This document shows, piece after piece, positions 56,308 to 64,000 of a DNA stretch of 64,000 nt. The notes beneath the pieces are model-generated. The model was not told the origin of the DNA and did not search any database. It saw nothing but the letters and a program-made list of their open reading frames with translations. The stretch is from Phenylobacterium deserti (GTDB lineage Bacteria > Pseudomonadota > Alphaproteobacteria > Caulobacterales > Caulobacteraceae): the NCBI GenBank assembly GCA_943332615.1, contig CALQQB010000012.1, forward strand, positions 18,371 through 82,370, written 5' to 3'. Each line of letters begins with the position of its first letter. The stretch's first letter is position 1. A program made the translations under genes and the position numbers.

Positions 56308-57522
56308 ATGTCCACAGCCTCCCAGCAGCACCATCTGGCGATCGACGCCCAATCGCTCCGTGAGGCGCTTGACGCTCACCAGCGGTATCTGGCGGGCCGA
56401 GCCGGCGGGCGGCGGCTGAACCTCACCTACGCCGACTTGGCCAACACCTCGCTGGAGGGTGTCGATCTGCGTGACGCCGACCTCACCGGCGCCCGCCTCA
56501 GCGGAGCGAGCCTGGCCCGCTCGAACCTGAGCCGCGCGATCCTGTTCGGCGCAGACCTGCGCGAAGCCGATATGCGGCACGTGAACCTCAAGCGCGCCGA
56601 CCTGCGCGGGGCTTGTATGCGCGGCGCCAACCTGGCGGGCGCCGAGCTCGCCGGCTGCGATCTCCGAGAAGGGCGGATCGCCCTGCAGGACAAGTTGGAT
56701 GGCTTCCGGATCATCCGCCACGAGCACCGGCCGGGCGAGCTGAACTATGCGGTGCTCTCAGGCGCCGACCTCAGCGGGGCGCAGATGACCGGAGCGGTCG
56801 CCATGTCCAGCGACTTCACCGACGCCAACCTTTCGGGCGCGATCCTGACCGGCGCCAAGCTGATGCGGGCGGTCCTGGACGGCGCGGACCTTTCCAACGC
56901 AGATCTGGCCGGGGCAGACCTGACCGGCGCTTCGATGCGGAGGGCGGTGCTGACGGGCGTGAACTTCAGCCAGGCGCGCCTCGACGACTGCGACCTAACC
57001 GGTGTGCTGCGCGCGCCACCGACCATCTTCTATGTCGACGACCGCTCGCTGACCGAGGTGGTCGCCGAGCATGAGCAGTTCTGCGACACCGGTGGCGCCA
57101 AGGGCGCGGTGCTGAAGATGGGTGAGATCGACTTCCGGCCCATGAAGACCCTGAAGCGCCGCCGCCTGTCGGGCCTCAACGCGCCGCGCTCGGTGTTCTT
57201 CGGCATGGACCTGGAGGGCTGCCAGTTCCAGGGGGCCGACCTGTCCGGCTGCGACTTCCGCGGCGCCAACCTGCGCGAGGCCGACCTGCGAGGCGCCCGC
57301 TTCACCGCTGCTCAGATGGCCCGAGCCGATCTACGCGGCGCCAAGATGGGGCCCCTGGACCTGGGCGAGAACCGCTTCGTCCGCACCGACTTCTCCCGCG
57401 CCTCGCTGCGCGGCGCCGACCTGCGCGGCGCCAGCGCCCCACGCGCCCGCTTCCTGGAAGCGCAGATGGACGGGGCCCGCGTCGCGGGCTGCGACCTGTC
57501 GGGCGCCGAGATGGAGACTTAG
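56308..57522 (+). CDS. Pentapeptide-repeat protein
   Basis: This 404-residue protein consists of two blocks of pentapeptide repeats (A/C-D/N-L/F-x-x), as in LEGVDLRDADLTGARLSGAS and LSNADLAGADLTGASMRRAV. They form right-handed quadrilateral beta-helices. A non-repeat insert (about residues 235-295, with FYVDDRSLTEVVAEHEQF and KTLKRRRLSGLN) joins them. The C-terminal block ends with DLSGAEMET. ATG at 56308 is preferred; GTG at 56290 would add six residues. Pentapeptide proteins may mimic DNA or bind protein partners; the role here is unknown. No toxin or topoisomerase-protection link is visible. Confidence 0.9.
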   Translation: MSTASQQHHLAIDAQSLREALDAHQRYLAGRAGGRRLNLTYADLANTSLEGVDLRDADLTGARLSGASLARSNLSRAILFGADLREADMRHVNLKRADLRGACMRGANLAGAELAGCDLREGRIALQDKLDGFRIIRHEHRPGELNYAVLSGADLSGAQMTGAVAMSSDFTDANLSGAILTGAKLMRAVLDGADLSNADLAGADLTGASMRRAVLTGVNFSQARLDDCDLTGVLRAPPTIFYVDDRSLTEVVAEHEQFCDTGGAKGAVLKMGEIDFRPMKTLKRRRLSGLNAPRSVFFGMDLEGCQFQGADLSGCDFRGANLREADLRGARFTAAQMARADLRGAKMGPLDLGENRFVRTDFSRASLRGADLRGASAPRARFLEAQMDGARVAGCDLSGAEMET

Positions 57523-57529
57523 GCGGCGA

Positions 57530-58123
57530 TCACGCGGCCGTGGCTTTCGTGTGCGCTTCGATCAGCGCCTCGGCCGCGCCGCGGGCAGCTCCCGCAGGGC
57601 CGTCGGGACCGAACAGCTGGCTGGTGACGAACGCGCCCTCCATCAGCAGCAACAGGCTGTCGGCCAGCCGCTTGGGCTTGCGCGCGTCCATGGCGCGGGT
57701 GAGGTCGCGCAGCCGAGCCCGAAGCTGCTCCTTGTGGCCCACCGCGACCTTGCGGCCCGGGTGCTTGGGGTCAGGGTACTCCACCACCGCGTTCGATAGC
57801 CCGCAGCCGCGATAGCCCTTCTGGGTCGCGCGGTCCGCCATGCCGTCGAAATAGGCCAAGATCTGCGCCTTCGGATCGTCGGGATGGGCGGCGAGGGCGG
57901 CCTCGAAGCCAGCCCACATGTGCTCGCCCTGACCTTCGAGGTACGCGGCGATCAGCTGGTCCTTGGAACCGAAGGCGCGGTAGAGGCTGGGCTTCGTTGA
58001 CGCCGCGCGCTCGACGATCTCGTCCACCCCGACGGCGCGCGCGCCCTGGCGGTAGAATAGTTCGCCGGCCGTGGACAGGATGCGGTCGGCGGCCTTGGGC
58101 GTGTCTGAGGGCGGTCTGGGCAT
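57530..58123 (-). CDS. TetR-family transcriptional repressor
   Basis: This 197-residue repressor has the TetR helix-turn-helix: AADRILSTAGELFYRQGARA, VDEIVERAASTKPSLYRAFG and SKDQLIAAYL. The C-terminal ligand domain includes GCGLSNAVVEYPDPKHPG and SLLLLMEGAFVTSQLFG. The ATG at 58123 is preferred over upstream ones because the HTH follows normally. Tandem operator-like repeats start eight bases upstream of the ATG, so autoregulation is likely, and the divergent alpha/beta hydrolase may be the target. Confidence 0.9.
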   Translation of the reverse strand: MPRPPSDTPKAADRILSTAGELFYRQGARAVGVDEIVERAASTKPSLYRAFGSKDQLIAAYLEGQGEHMWAGFEAALAAHPDDPKAQILAYFDGMADRATQKGYRGCGLSNAVVEYPDPKHPGRKVAVGHKEQLRARLRDLTRAMDARKPKRLADSLLLLMEGAFVTSQLFGPDGPAGAARGAAEALIEAHTKATAA

Positions 58124-58131
58124 GGCGGACC

Positions 58132-58189
58132 TCGATAATGTACCAGATCGGTACGTAGCAATTCCCGTCGATAATGTTCCGTACTGGTA
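58132..58189. promoter_or_regulatory. Tandem TetR operator repeats
   Basis: Two direct repeats spaced 36 bases apart begin TCGATAATGT and continue as ACCAGATCGGTAC (58132-58154) and TCCGTACTGGTAG (58168-58190). The first contains the imperfect palindrome GTACC-AGATC-GGTAC (58140-58154). They lie between the divergent TetR and alpha/beta hydrolase genes. Two dimers could bind on one face of the helix or overlap promoters for both genes. Confidence 0.65.
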
Positions 58190-58352
58190 GGTGGTATAAG
58201 GATAGCAGCGGGCTGGTCGCTTGGCCAGAACGACGCCTGGATGTGCCGACTTGGCCGTTCCTGAGTCTGGTGGAGGTGGGGTCCGCGACAGCCTGAGCCA
58301 CATTTCCCTGCGCCCCTTCTCTCTCCCTGCGTCAGTGCGCTAAGGAACCGCC

Positions 58353-59240
58353 ATGAACGCGCTCGTGCACAATGAACCGCGGGCGCGACAGGTCCCGCTA
58401 CCCTCCCGTGGCGGAGCCATGGCAGCGCTGGAGTTCGGTCCCACAGACCGGCCGATCGATATCGTCTTCTCTCACGCCAACGGCTTCAACGCGCGGACCT
58501 ACCGAACCATCCTGGGGCCGCTGGCCACCGATCTGAGAATCTTGTCGTTGGACCTGCGCGGCCACGGCGCATCGACCCTGTCCACGGCAATCGAGGGCCG
58601 GGAAGGCTGGACGCAGTTCCGCGAGGACCTGCTGGCCCTGTTGGGCGCGGCGACCGACGGCCCGGTGATCCTGGCGGGTCATTCCATGGGGGGCACCTCC
58701 AGCCTGCTGGCCGCCGCCGCTGAGCCTGGGCGGGTCAAGGCGCTGGCGCTGTTCGACCCGGTGATCTTCCGCATGGGGACGGGCACGCCGGACCCGGAGA
58801 ACAATCCGCTGGCCCAGGGCGCGGACCGCCGCCGGGCCACTTTCCCCGACAAGGCCGCTGCCCTCACCGCCTATACTGGCCGGGGCGGCTTCCGCACCTG
58901 GAGCCTCGAACAACTCGCCGACTACGTCGAGGCCGGCTTCCGCGTCACCCCGGAAGGCGAGGCGACGCTGACCTGCGCACCGGCCTGGGAGGCGTCGAAC
59001 TTCCGCACCCACAACTATGACGCCTTCGCCGCCTTCCGCGCCACCCGCTGTCCGATCCGCATCCTGCGCGCTGAGCACGGCTCCACCGCGCGACTTGAGC
59101 CGATCGAAGCCGAGTTGCTCGCCACCGGCCGGGTTACGATCGAGACCATCCCGGGCACGAGCCACTTCCTGCCGATGGAACGGCCGGACCTGGTCCGAGC
59201 CACGCTGCGCGAGCTCGCGCGGCCAGGCTCAGAACCCTAG
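58353..59240 (+). CDS. Alpha/beta-fold hydrolase
   Basis: This 295-residue protein has the alpha/beta hydrolase signature: IDIVFSHANGFNARTYR (oxyanion region), DLRGHGAST, the nucleophile elbow ILAGHSMGGTSSL, and RILRAEHGSTARLEP with the C-terminal His in IPGTSHFLPMERPDL. It is probably an esterase or lipase-like enzyme. It is divergent from the TetR regulator, which is its likely controller, and its stop overlaps the thioesterase stop region by 12 bases. Confidence 0.9.
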   Translation: MNALVHNEPRARQVPLPSRGGAMAALEFGPTDRPIDIVFSHANGFNARTYRTILGPLATDLRILSLDLRGHGASTLSTAIEGREGWTQFREDLLALLGAATDGPVILAGHSMGGTSSLLAAAAEPGRVKALALFDPVIFRMGTGTPDPENNPLAQGADRRRATFPDKAAALTAYTGRGGFRTWSLEQLADYVEAGFRVTPEGEATLTCAPAWEASNFRTHNYDAFAAFRATRCPIRILRAEHGSTARLEPIEAELLATGRVTIETIPGTSHFLPMERPDLVRATLRELARPGSEP

Positions 59241-60152
59241 CCCCTCCGTCCAGCCCTGCCGCATCTCCGCCAGCTGGTCCTCGCTGAAGGTGATGATCTT
59301 CCGCGTCTCCAGGTCGAAAGAGACGCTGATCGCCTGGGCGGTCGCCCAGGGCTGGCCGCTGTCGGGGTCCAGGACCCAGTGGAAGATCCTTTGGATCCGT
59401 GCATCGCCGCCCCCGATTCCCGAGCGGACCTCCAGCCGGTCGCCAGCGCGCGGCCAGGCGTGGTGCAGGATCCGGTACTCCATCGCCGCCCCGCCCAGGT
59501 TCGGCCGTCGTTCGGCGGCCGGGCCCCCCGGCCGCCCTACCTGGGCGAAGAGGTTGGGGATGGCCCCTGACAGCCGCTGCATGAAGCCCTCAGTGAGCAT
59601 CCGCCCAAAGGGATCGCACTGCGCCGCCAGCACCACGCCGCGTCCGGTGACCGCCAGTCCCAGGACCTCCGCGCGGGCGAGGCTCGCGTCGGTGGTCGCT
59701 GGCTCCAGGCCGATCGAGCGCGGTTCCCCTCCGGCCGGGATCGTGGTCGTCAGCGCCTCGGCGCGGGCCCTTGTGCGGTCCGACCAGGGGAAGACGCGGG
59801 CGCCCCGGCTGGTGGCGTGGGTAACCACGGTCTGGAATGTCGCCGCCATTGTCCCGTCCGCATGACGCATCACGAACATCAGGCGCGCCGTGTCGTCCTC
59901 CATCGCCAGCACTCCGCCGGTGATGCTGAGCGGCGCGTTCACGCGAGCCTCGCGCAGGAACCGGATGTACTGCTCGCGCACCATCAGGGTGGCGTCGCCG
60001 CTCGGCGTAAACGCCCCCGCCAGGCCCAGTTCAGCCGCCAGCCCCGCCAGCGCCTCCATGGACCGGGCGACATAGAAGCCCACGTTCAGATGCCCCATGG
60101 CGTCGCATTCCCAGGCCGCGACCCCGCCCCGCCAGACTTCAATCTCCGCCAA
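59229..60152 (-). CDS. Acyl-CoA thioesterase with tandem hotdog domains
   Basis: This 307-residue protein carries two hotdog folds. The first begins with RGGVAAWECDAMGHLNVGFYVARSM, cut as the D-x-MGHLN-x-x-FY motif with the catalytic Asp of the 4-hydroxybenzoyl-CoA thioesterase type. The second spans GFMQRLSGAIPNLFAQVG to FSEDQLAEMRQGW. It probably hydrolyses acyl-CoA or aryl-CoA. Substrate unknown. It is convergent with the alpha/beta hydrolase, overlapping by 12 bases. Confidence 0.85.
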   Translation of the reverse strand: MAEIEVWRGGVAAWECDAMGHLNVGFYVARSMEALAGLAAELGLAGAFTPSGDATLMVREQYIRFLREARVNAPLSITGGVLAMEDDTARLMFVMRHADGTMAATFQTVVTHATSRGARVFPWSDRTRARAEALTTTIPAGGEPRSIGLEPATTDASLARAEVLGLAVTGRGVVLAAQCDPFGRMLTEGFMQRLSGAIPNLFAQVGRPGGPAAERRPNLGGAAMEYRILHHAWPRAGDRLEVRSGIGGGDARIQRIFHWVLDPDSGQPWATAQAISVSFDLETRKIITFSEDQLAEMRQGWTEGLGF

Positions 60153-60361
60153 GCCGCTTATCTCCTGCTACGCGGGCGCGAGCTTAGGGGGCGAACCTTG
60201 GCTGGCAAGCGTGTGCCTTGCGTCTGAATTCGGCTAGAAGACCGTAGTTGGGTCACGCTGCAACGCGAAGCTCCGCAGGGCGCGCATGGCACCCATGCAT
60301 TCTTGTCGGTTCACGGACGCAGAGTGAGGGCGGCAGAATGCCCCGCCGCTGGAAGAGGCAG

Positions 60362-61207
60362 ATGATCATGGCCGAAACGAAACAGAAAATCCTGACGCGG
60401 CGGCATACGGTGGTCACCCGGATCACCCATTGGACGAACGTGCTGGCGCTGTCGGTGCTGCTGATGAGCGGCCTGCAGATCTTCAACGCGCATCCGGCCC
60501 TCTACTGGGGCCAGAAGTCGACCTTCGCCCAACCCTGGCTGGCGATGACCAAGGTCGAGGTCGGCGATGTCGCCCGCGGCGTGACCACCGTGGGCGCCCT
60601 GAAATTCGACACCACCGGCCTGTTCGGCTGGTCGGGCAAGGAAGGTATGCGCGAAGCGCGGGGCTTCCCGGCCTGGGCCACCATCCCCAGCTTCCGCTCG
60701 CTCACCGACGGCCGCCGCTGGCACTTCTTCTTCGCCTGGCTGTTCGTGATCAACGGCCTTACCTATTGGCTGCTGGGCCTGTTGGGCGGCCATATCCGCA
60801 AGGACATGCTGCCGACCCGCGACCAGCTCGCGCCGCGCCACATCCTCCACGAGATCGTCACCCACGCGAAGCTACAGTTCCCCAAGGGCGAGGACGCGCG
60901 CCGCTACAACGTCATCCAGAAGTTCACCTATTTGGCGGTAATCGCGGGACTGCTGCCGCTGATGGTGCTGACGGGCCTCAGCATGTCGCCAGGGTTCAAC
61001 GCCACGGTACCCTGGCTGATCGAGCTGTTCGGCGGTCGGCAGGGCGCGCGTACAGTCCACTTCCTGGCCGCGAGCGGCATCGTGCTCTTCGTGGTTGTCC
61101 ACGTGGTCCTCGTGGTGGCGTCCGGCTTCTGGAACAACATCCGCTCGATGATCACCGGAAAGTACGCGATCGAAGTCGAGACGCCCGCGAAGGGAGACGT
61201 CGCATGA
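60362..61207 (+). CDS. Cytochrome b561-type membrane subunit
   Basis: This 281-residue membrane protein belongs to the cytochrome b/b6 family. Heme-ligand histidines appear in VTRITHWTNVLALSVLL, GRRWHFFFAWLFVINGL, the middle HEIVTHAKL and ARTVHFLAASGIVLFVVVHV. Four to five helices are expected. The ATG at 60362 is preferred for its GAGG box; 60368 is an alternative. It overlaps the molybdopterin gene as ATGA, so it probably passes electrons between the quinone pool and that enzyme, as MsrQ does for MsrP. Confidence 0.88.
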   Translation: MIMAETKQKILTRRHTVVTRITHWTNVLALSVLLMSGLQIFNAHPALYWGQKSTFAQPWLAMTKVEVGDVARGVTTVGALKFDTTGLFGWSGKEGMREARGFPAWATIPSFRSLTDGRRWHFFFAWLFVINGLTYWLLGLLGGHIRKDMLPTRDQLAPRHILHEIVTHAKLQFPKGEDARRYNVIQKFTYLAVIAGLLPLMVLTGLSMSPGFNATVPWLIELFGGRQGARTVHFLAASGIVLFVVVHVVLVVASGFWNNIRSMITGKYAIEVETPAKGDVA

Positions 61208-62004
61208 CAAACTACCCCACCCGCCGCCGCTGGCTGGGCGTGGCCGGCGCGTCGCTCGGCGCGCTCTGGCTCAGCGCCTGCGATAAGCTCACCAGCGACC
61301 CGACCTTTGCCAGGACTTTGACCAAGGCCGAGGGCCTGACGCGGCGCGCCCAGCGCCTGGTCACCGACCGCAAGGCGCTGGCCAAGGAATTTACCGCCGC
61401 TGACATCTCCAAGGACTTCAAGGCTAACGGAACGCTGCGGCCCCAGGATTATGAGTACGAGGCCCTGCTGGCGACCAATTTCACCGACTACGCCCTGACG
61501 ATCGACGGGCTGGTCGAGCATCCGCTAGAGCTGACACTTGCCGAAGTTCGCGGCCAGCCCTCCCGCACTCAGATCACCCGCCACGACTGCGTCGAGGGCT
61601 GGTCGTCGATCGGAAAGTGGAAGGGCGCGCGCCTCGGCCCGCTGCTGGACCGCGCGAAGCTCAAGCCCGACGCCCGTTACATCGTCTTCCACTGCGCCGA
61701 CACCCTGGAGCAGACCCTGGACGGGACGGGGAAGTATTACGAGAGCATCGACCTGATCGACGCCTACCACCCGCAGACCATCCTCGCCTACGAGATGAAC
61801 GACGTGACCCTGCCGGTCCGCCACGGCGCCCCGCTGCGCCTGCGGGTCGAGCGCCAGCTGGGCTACAAGCACGCCAAATACGTCATGCGCATTGAAGCCG
61901 TCGCGGCCCTGGACGCCAAAGACGCCAACGGCCAGACGATCCTCGGCCGCGGCAATGGCGGCTTCTGGTCCGATCGTGGATACGAGTGGTACGCGGGGAT
62001 CTGA
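61204..62004 (+). CDS. Sulfite-oxidase-fold molybdopterin oxidoreductase, Tat lipoprotein
   Basis: This 266-residue enzyme has the SUOX fold with the molybdenum Cys in TRHDCVEGWSSIGKW and WKGARLGPLLDRA. Its N-terminus combines a twin-arginine motif (RRRWLGVAG) with a lipobox (LWLSAC), which suggests a Tat-exported, lipid-anchored protein in the periplasm. It shares the MsrP-like role of repairing or reducing oxidised substrates, but the substrate is unknown. Its start overlaps the cytochrome b stop (ATGA). Confidence 0.88.
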   Translation: MTNYPTRRRWLGVAGASLGALWLSACDKLTSDPTFARTLTKAEGLTRRAQRLVTDRKALAKEFTAADISKDFKANGTLRPQDYEYEALLATNFTDYALTIDGLVEHPLELTLAEVRGQPSRTQITRHDCVEGWSSIGKWKGARLGPLLDRAKLKPDARYIVFHCADTLEQTLDGTGKYYESIDLIDAYHPQTILAYEMNDVTLPVRHGAPLRLRVERQLGYKHAKYVMRIEAVAALDAKDANGQTILGRGNGGFWSDRGYEWYAGI

Positions 62005-62166
62005 GGTCCCAGGTTCGTCGTCCCTCTTCCCAGGTGTGATCCCTGTCGTGGCCTGCGGCGAGTCCGGGGTGGCAGGCTTGGAGGTTGGCACTTGCAGGGG
62101 TTGGGAAGTTCCGGCCACTCCCCTAATTTCCATACCTGGGCTTTGAAAAACTCTGGGGAGAAGACC

Positions 62167-63780
62167 ATGCAGATCGCGCGGCGGGGCTTGCTGTCTGGGA
62201 TCGCGGGCCTGGGGTTCGCCCCCGGCCTGGCTCGGGCGGCGGGGGAGGCGGATATCTTTCCGGTCGTGGAGACCGCGCACGGGAAACTGCGGGGGATGAC
62301 CTCCGGCGGGGTCTCGATGTTCAAGGGCGTGCGTTATGGCGCCGACACGTCGGGCAGGAACCGGTTCCGGGCGCCGCAGCCACCCCCGAAATGGGCCGGG
62401 GTGCGGGACGCCTTCGACTACGGTCAGATCTCGCCGCAGATGCCCAACTCGCGGGCGCGGGCCTATTCGGGGCTGATCTCGTTCGACATTCAGCCGGGCG
62501 GGATGGGCGAGGACTGCCTGGTCCTGAACCTGTGGACATCGACCCTGGCGGCCAACGCGAAGAAGCCGGTGCTCGTGCACATTCACGGCGGCGGCTTCTA
62601 CGGCGGCAGCGGCAATTCGCCAGGCTACGACGGCGAGGACCTGGCGCGTTTCGGCGACTGCGTGGTGATCACCATCAACCACCGGCTGGGCGTGCTGGGC
62701 TACCTGAACATGGCTGACTGGGGCGAGCCCTACCAGCAGTCCGGGGTGGCCGGGATGATGGATGTGGTGGCGGCGCTCAAGTGGGTGAAGGAAAACGTCG
62801 GCGCGTTCGGCGGTGACCCGGAGCGGGTGCTGGTGTTCGGCCAGTCGGGCGGGGGCGGCAAGACGTCGATCCTGATGAGCATGCCGTCGGGCGCAGGCCT
62901 GTTTCATCGGGCGGGCGTGATGAGCGGCTCGACGCTGCGGGTGCAGACCGCGCAGACGGCGCAGTCGATCTCGGCGGCCTATCTGAAGATCCTGGGGCTG
63001 GACAGGTCGAAGGCCGTGATGCTGCAGACCACGCCGTTCACGGCGCTGCTGGCCGCGCAGGTGACCCTGGAGGCGCCGGAGCGCGGCCGGGGCGAGGCGC
63101 CGCGTTCGTTCAGTCCCTCGCTGGATGGGGCGGTGATCCCCGGCCACCCGTTCGACCCCAAGGCCCCGGCGGTCTCGGCGAAGATCCCGATGATCATCTC
63201 CAACGTGCTGGAGGAACGCGCCTACCGGATGACCAACTTCGACCAGACGGAGGCCGGCCTGCGCAAGGCGATCGCCGCTCGGCTGGGCGAAGGCCGCGCC
63301 GGTGAGATTTTGGCGATGTACCGGGCCGACGACCCCAAGGCGTCGCCGTTCCGGCTGCAAGCGCGGTTCGACACCGACGAGCAGTTCCGGGCCAGCGCCA
63401 ATGTACAGCTGAAGCGCCGGGCCGAGCAGGCCGGGGCGCCCACCTGGGCCTATCAGTGGCACGCGGCCAGCACAGTGTATGGCGGCCGCTATGGCGTGCC
63501 GCACGGCATCGATGTGGGGCCGAGCCTGCACGACGCGCGGGGCGGGCTGAATGGGGCGACGACGGAGAGCCTGAGGTTGAGCGACGAGCTGGCCTCGGCC
63601 TGGGTGGCGTTCGCGGCGTCCGGCGATCCGAACAATCCCAAGACGCCAGCCTGGCCCGCCTACACTCTACCCAGGCGAACGACCCTGGTGCTGGGCAGCG
63701 AGCGGACAGCGGCCGTGGACGACCCGCGCAAGGCTTTCCGCGAGTTCTGGGAGACACCGCCGCCACGGCCAGCAGGATAA
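62167..63780 (+). CDS. Type-B carboxylesterase
   Basis: This 537-residue protein is a type-B carboxylesterase. It has a signal sequence (ARRGLLSGIAGLGFAPGLARA), the oxyanion-hole motif HIHGGGFYGGSG, and a nucleophile elbow FGQSGGGGKTS, where the family's usual GESAGG is GQSGGG. GEDCLVLNLWT and the C-terminal GVPHGIDVG with the His region are also present. The ATG at 62167 is chosen because the signal peptide starts there. It is probably secreted and acts on ester substrates of unknown nature. Confidence 0.9.
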   Translation: MQIARRGLLSGIAGLGFAPGLARAAGEADIFPVVETAHGKLRGMTSGGVSMFKGVRYGADTSGRNRFRAPQPPPKWAGVRDAFDYGQISPQMPNSRARAYSGLISFDIQPGGMGEDCLVLNLWTSTLAANAKKPVLVHIHGGGFYGGSGNSPGYDGEDLARFGDCVVITINHRLGVLGYLNMADWGEPYQQSGVAGMMDVVAALKWVKENVGAFGGDPERVLVFGQSGGGGKTSILMSMPSGAGLFHRAGVMSGSTLRVQTAQTAQSISAAYLKILGLDRSKAVMLQTTPFTALLAAQVTLEAPERGRGEAPRSFSPSLDGAVIPGHPFDPKAPAVSAKIPMIISNVLEERAYRMTNFDQTEAGLRKAIAARLGEGRAGEILAMYRADDPKASPFRLQARFDTDEQFRASANVQLKRRAEQAGAPTWAYQWHAASTVYGGRYGVPHGIDVGPSLHDARGGLNGATTESLRLSDELASAWVAFAASGDPNNPKTPAWPAYTLPRRTTLVLGSERTAAVDDPRKAFREFWETPPPRPAG

Positions 63781-63849
63781 ACATCCTCCCTCACGCCCCA
63801 ACAATCGCCGTGGCCCGACGTGTCCGGGCCATCCATGAACCCGCCAGTG

Positions 63850-64000
63850 AAGGCTAGGTCGAATCGACATTCAGCGGATCCAGAGCATGGAAGCGGCGAT
63901 GTGGATGAAGGCCAGGTAGTGCTTGGCCAAGCGGTCGTAGCGTGTGGCGAAGCGGCGGAAGTGCTTGAGCCTGTTGAAGCAGCGCTCGATGCGGTTTCGG
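63850..64000. mobile_element. IS5-like insertion sequence, one end only
   Basis: The transposase fragment is followed, about 20 bases past its stop, by sequence (GGCTAGGTCGAATCGAC near 63852-63868) that may be one terminal inverted repeat. The other end is outside the window, so the boundary and target-site duplication cannot be fixed. It lies 70 bases past the carboxylesterase stop. Confidence 0.55.
63871..64000 (-). CDS. IS5-family transposase, C-terminal fragment cut by window edge
   Basis: The minus strand encodes the last 42 residues of a DDE transposase: RNRIERCFNRLKHFRRFATR followed by YDRLAKHYLAFIHIAASMLW. The Glu in RIERCF matches the third catalytic residue of the IS5 DDE set. The rest of the gene lies beyond the window, so completeness is unknown. 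No flanking cargo is visible. Confidence 0.85.
   Translation of the reverse strand, partial: RNRIERCFNRLKHFRRFATRYDRLAKHYLAFIHIAASMLWIR

Noticed and set aside
62827..62880. GQSGGG in place of GESAGG in the carboxylesterase
   Set aside because: This variant is known in bacterial type-B carboxylesterases and keeps the Ser.

Overview
The window is high-GC DNA with the gene order of a Caulobacterales chromosome, most likely Phenylobacterium or Caulobacter. The clues are ftsK-lolA, dnaK-dnaJ, rpe-heparinase-purH, the DUF4164/ZapA pair (ZauP-ZapA), a TCA-cycle block (mdh, sucC, sucD, sucA, sucB, lpd) and the xerC-DUF484-transaldolase-priA group. The species assignment is inference. I found no rRNA, tRNA or CRISPR array. 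The only mobile DNA is the 3' end of an IS5-like transposase at the right edge.

Layout. 1-5.1 kb: lolA and ftsK (minus strand), a small Ala/Pro-rich protein, a dienelactone hydrolase and a membrane protein. 5.1-8.8 kb: dnaK and dnaJ behind a probable heat-shock promoter. 8.8-15.3 kb (minus): a lipoprotein, purH under a clear ZTP riboswitch, a heparinase-like protein, rpe, and a thiolase/DUF35 pair. 15.5-17.4 kb: a HxlR regulator divergent from an atypical SDR and a DsbA-fold isomerase. 17.5-22.0 kb (minus): a tightly overlapping operon encoding a thermostable-hemolysin-family protein, an AMP-forming ligase, a heme-oxygenase-like metal oxidase, an SDR and a TPR protein. 22.0-28.8 kb: a small ORF, a putative sRNA with terminator, purT-tkt, zauP-zapA, DUF2237, a CitE-like lyase and a HIT protein.

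28.9-48.7 kb: the TCA block, interrupted by a DUF1311-like protein, a molybdenum hydroxylase pair, a LytTR regulator with a DUF2306 protein, and an 1114-residue GH18-like/deacetylase/glycosyltransferase fusion. Between sucB and lpd lie a small helical protein and a receiver domain whose phospho-acceptor Asp is Glu. 48.7-54.0 kb: xerC, DUF484, transaldolase, priA and terC. 54.5-63.8 kb: a CHAP hydrolase, CorA, a pentapeptide-repeat protein, a TetR repressor with tandem operators, an alpha/beta hydrolase, a thioesterase, a cytochrome b/molybdopterin oxidoreductase pair and a type-B carboxylesterase.

Most promising for new biology are the 17.5-22.0 kb operon, which looks like an uncharacterised acyl-derived small-molecule pathway; the three-domain polysaccharide enzyme; a dispersed inverted repeat found twice with a compensatory base change; the Asp-to-Glu receiver inside the TCA block; and a hairpin plus 15-codon upstream ORF overlapping the sucC start.
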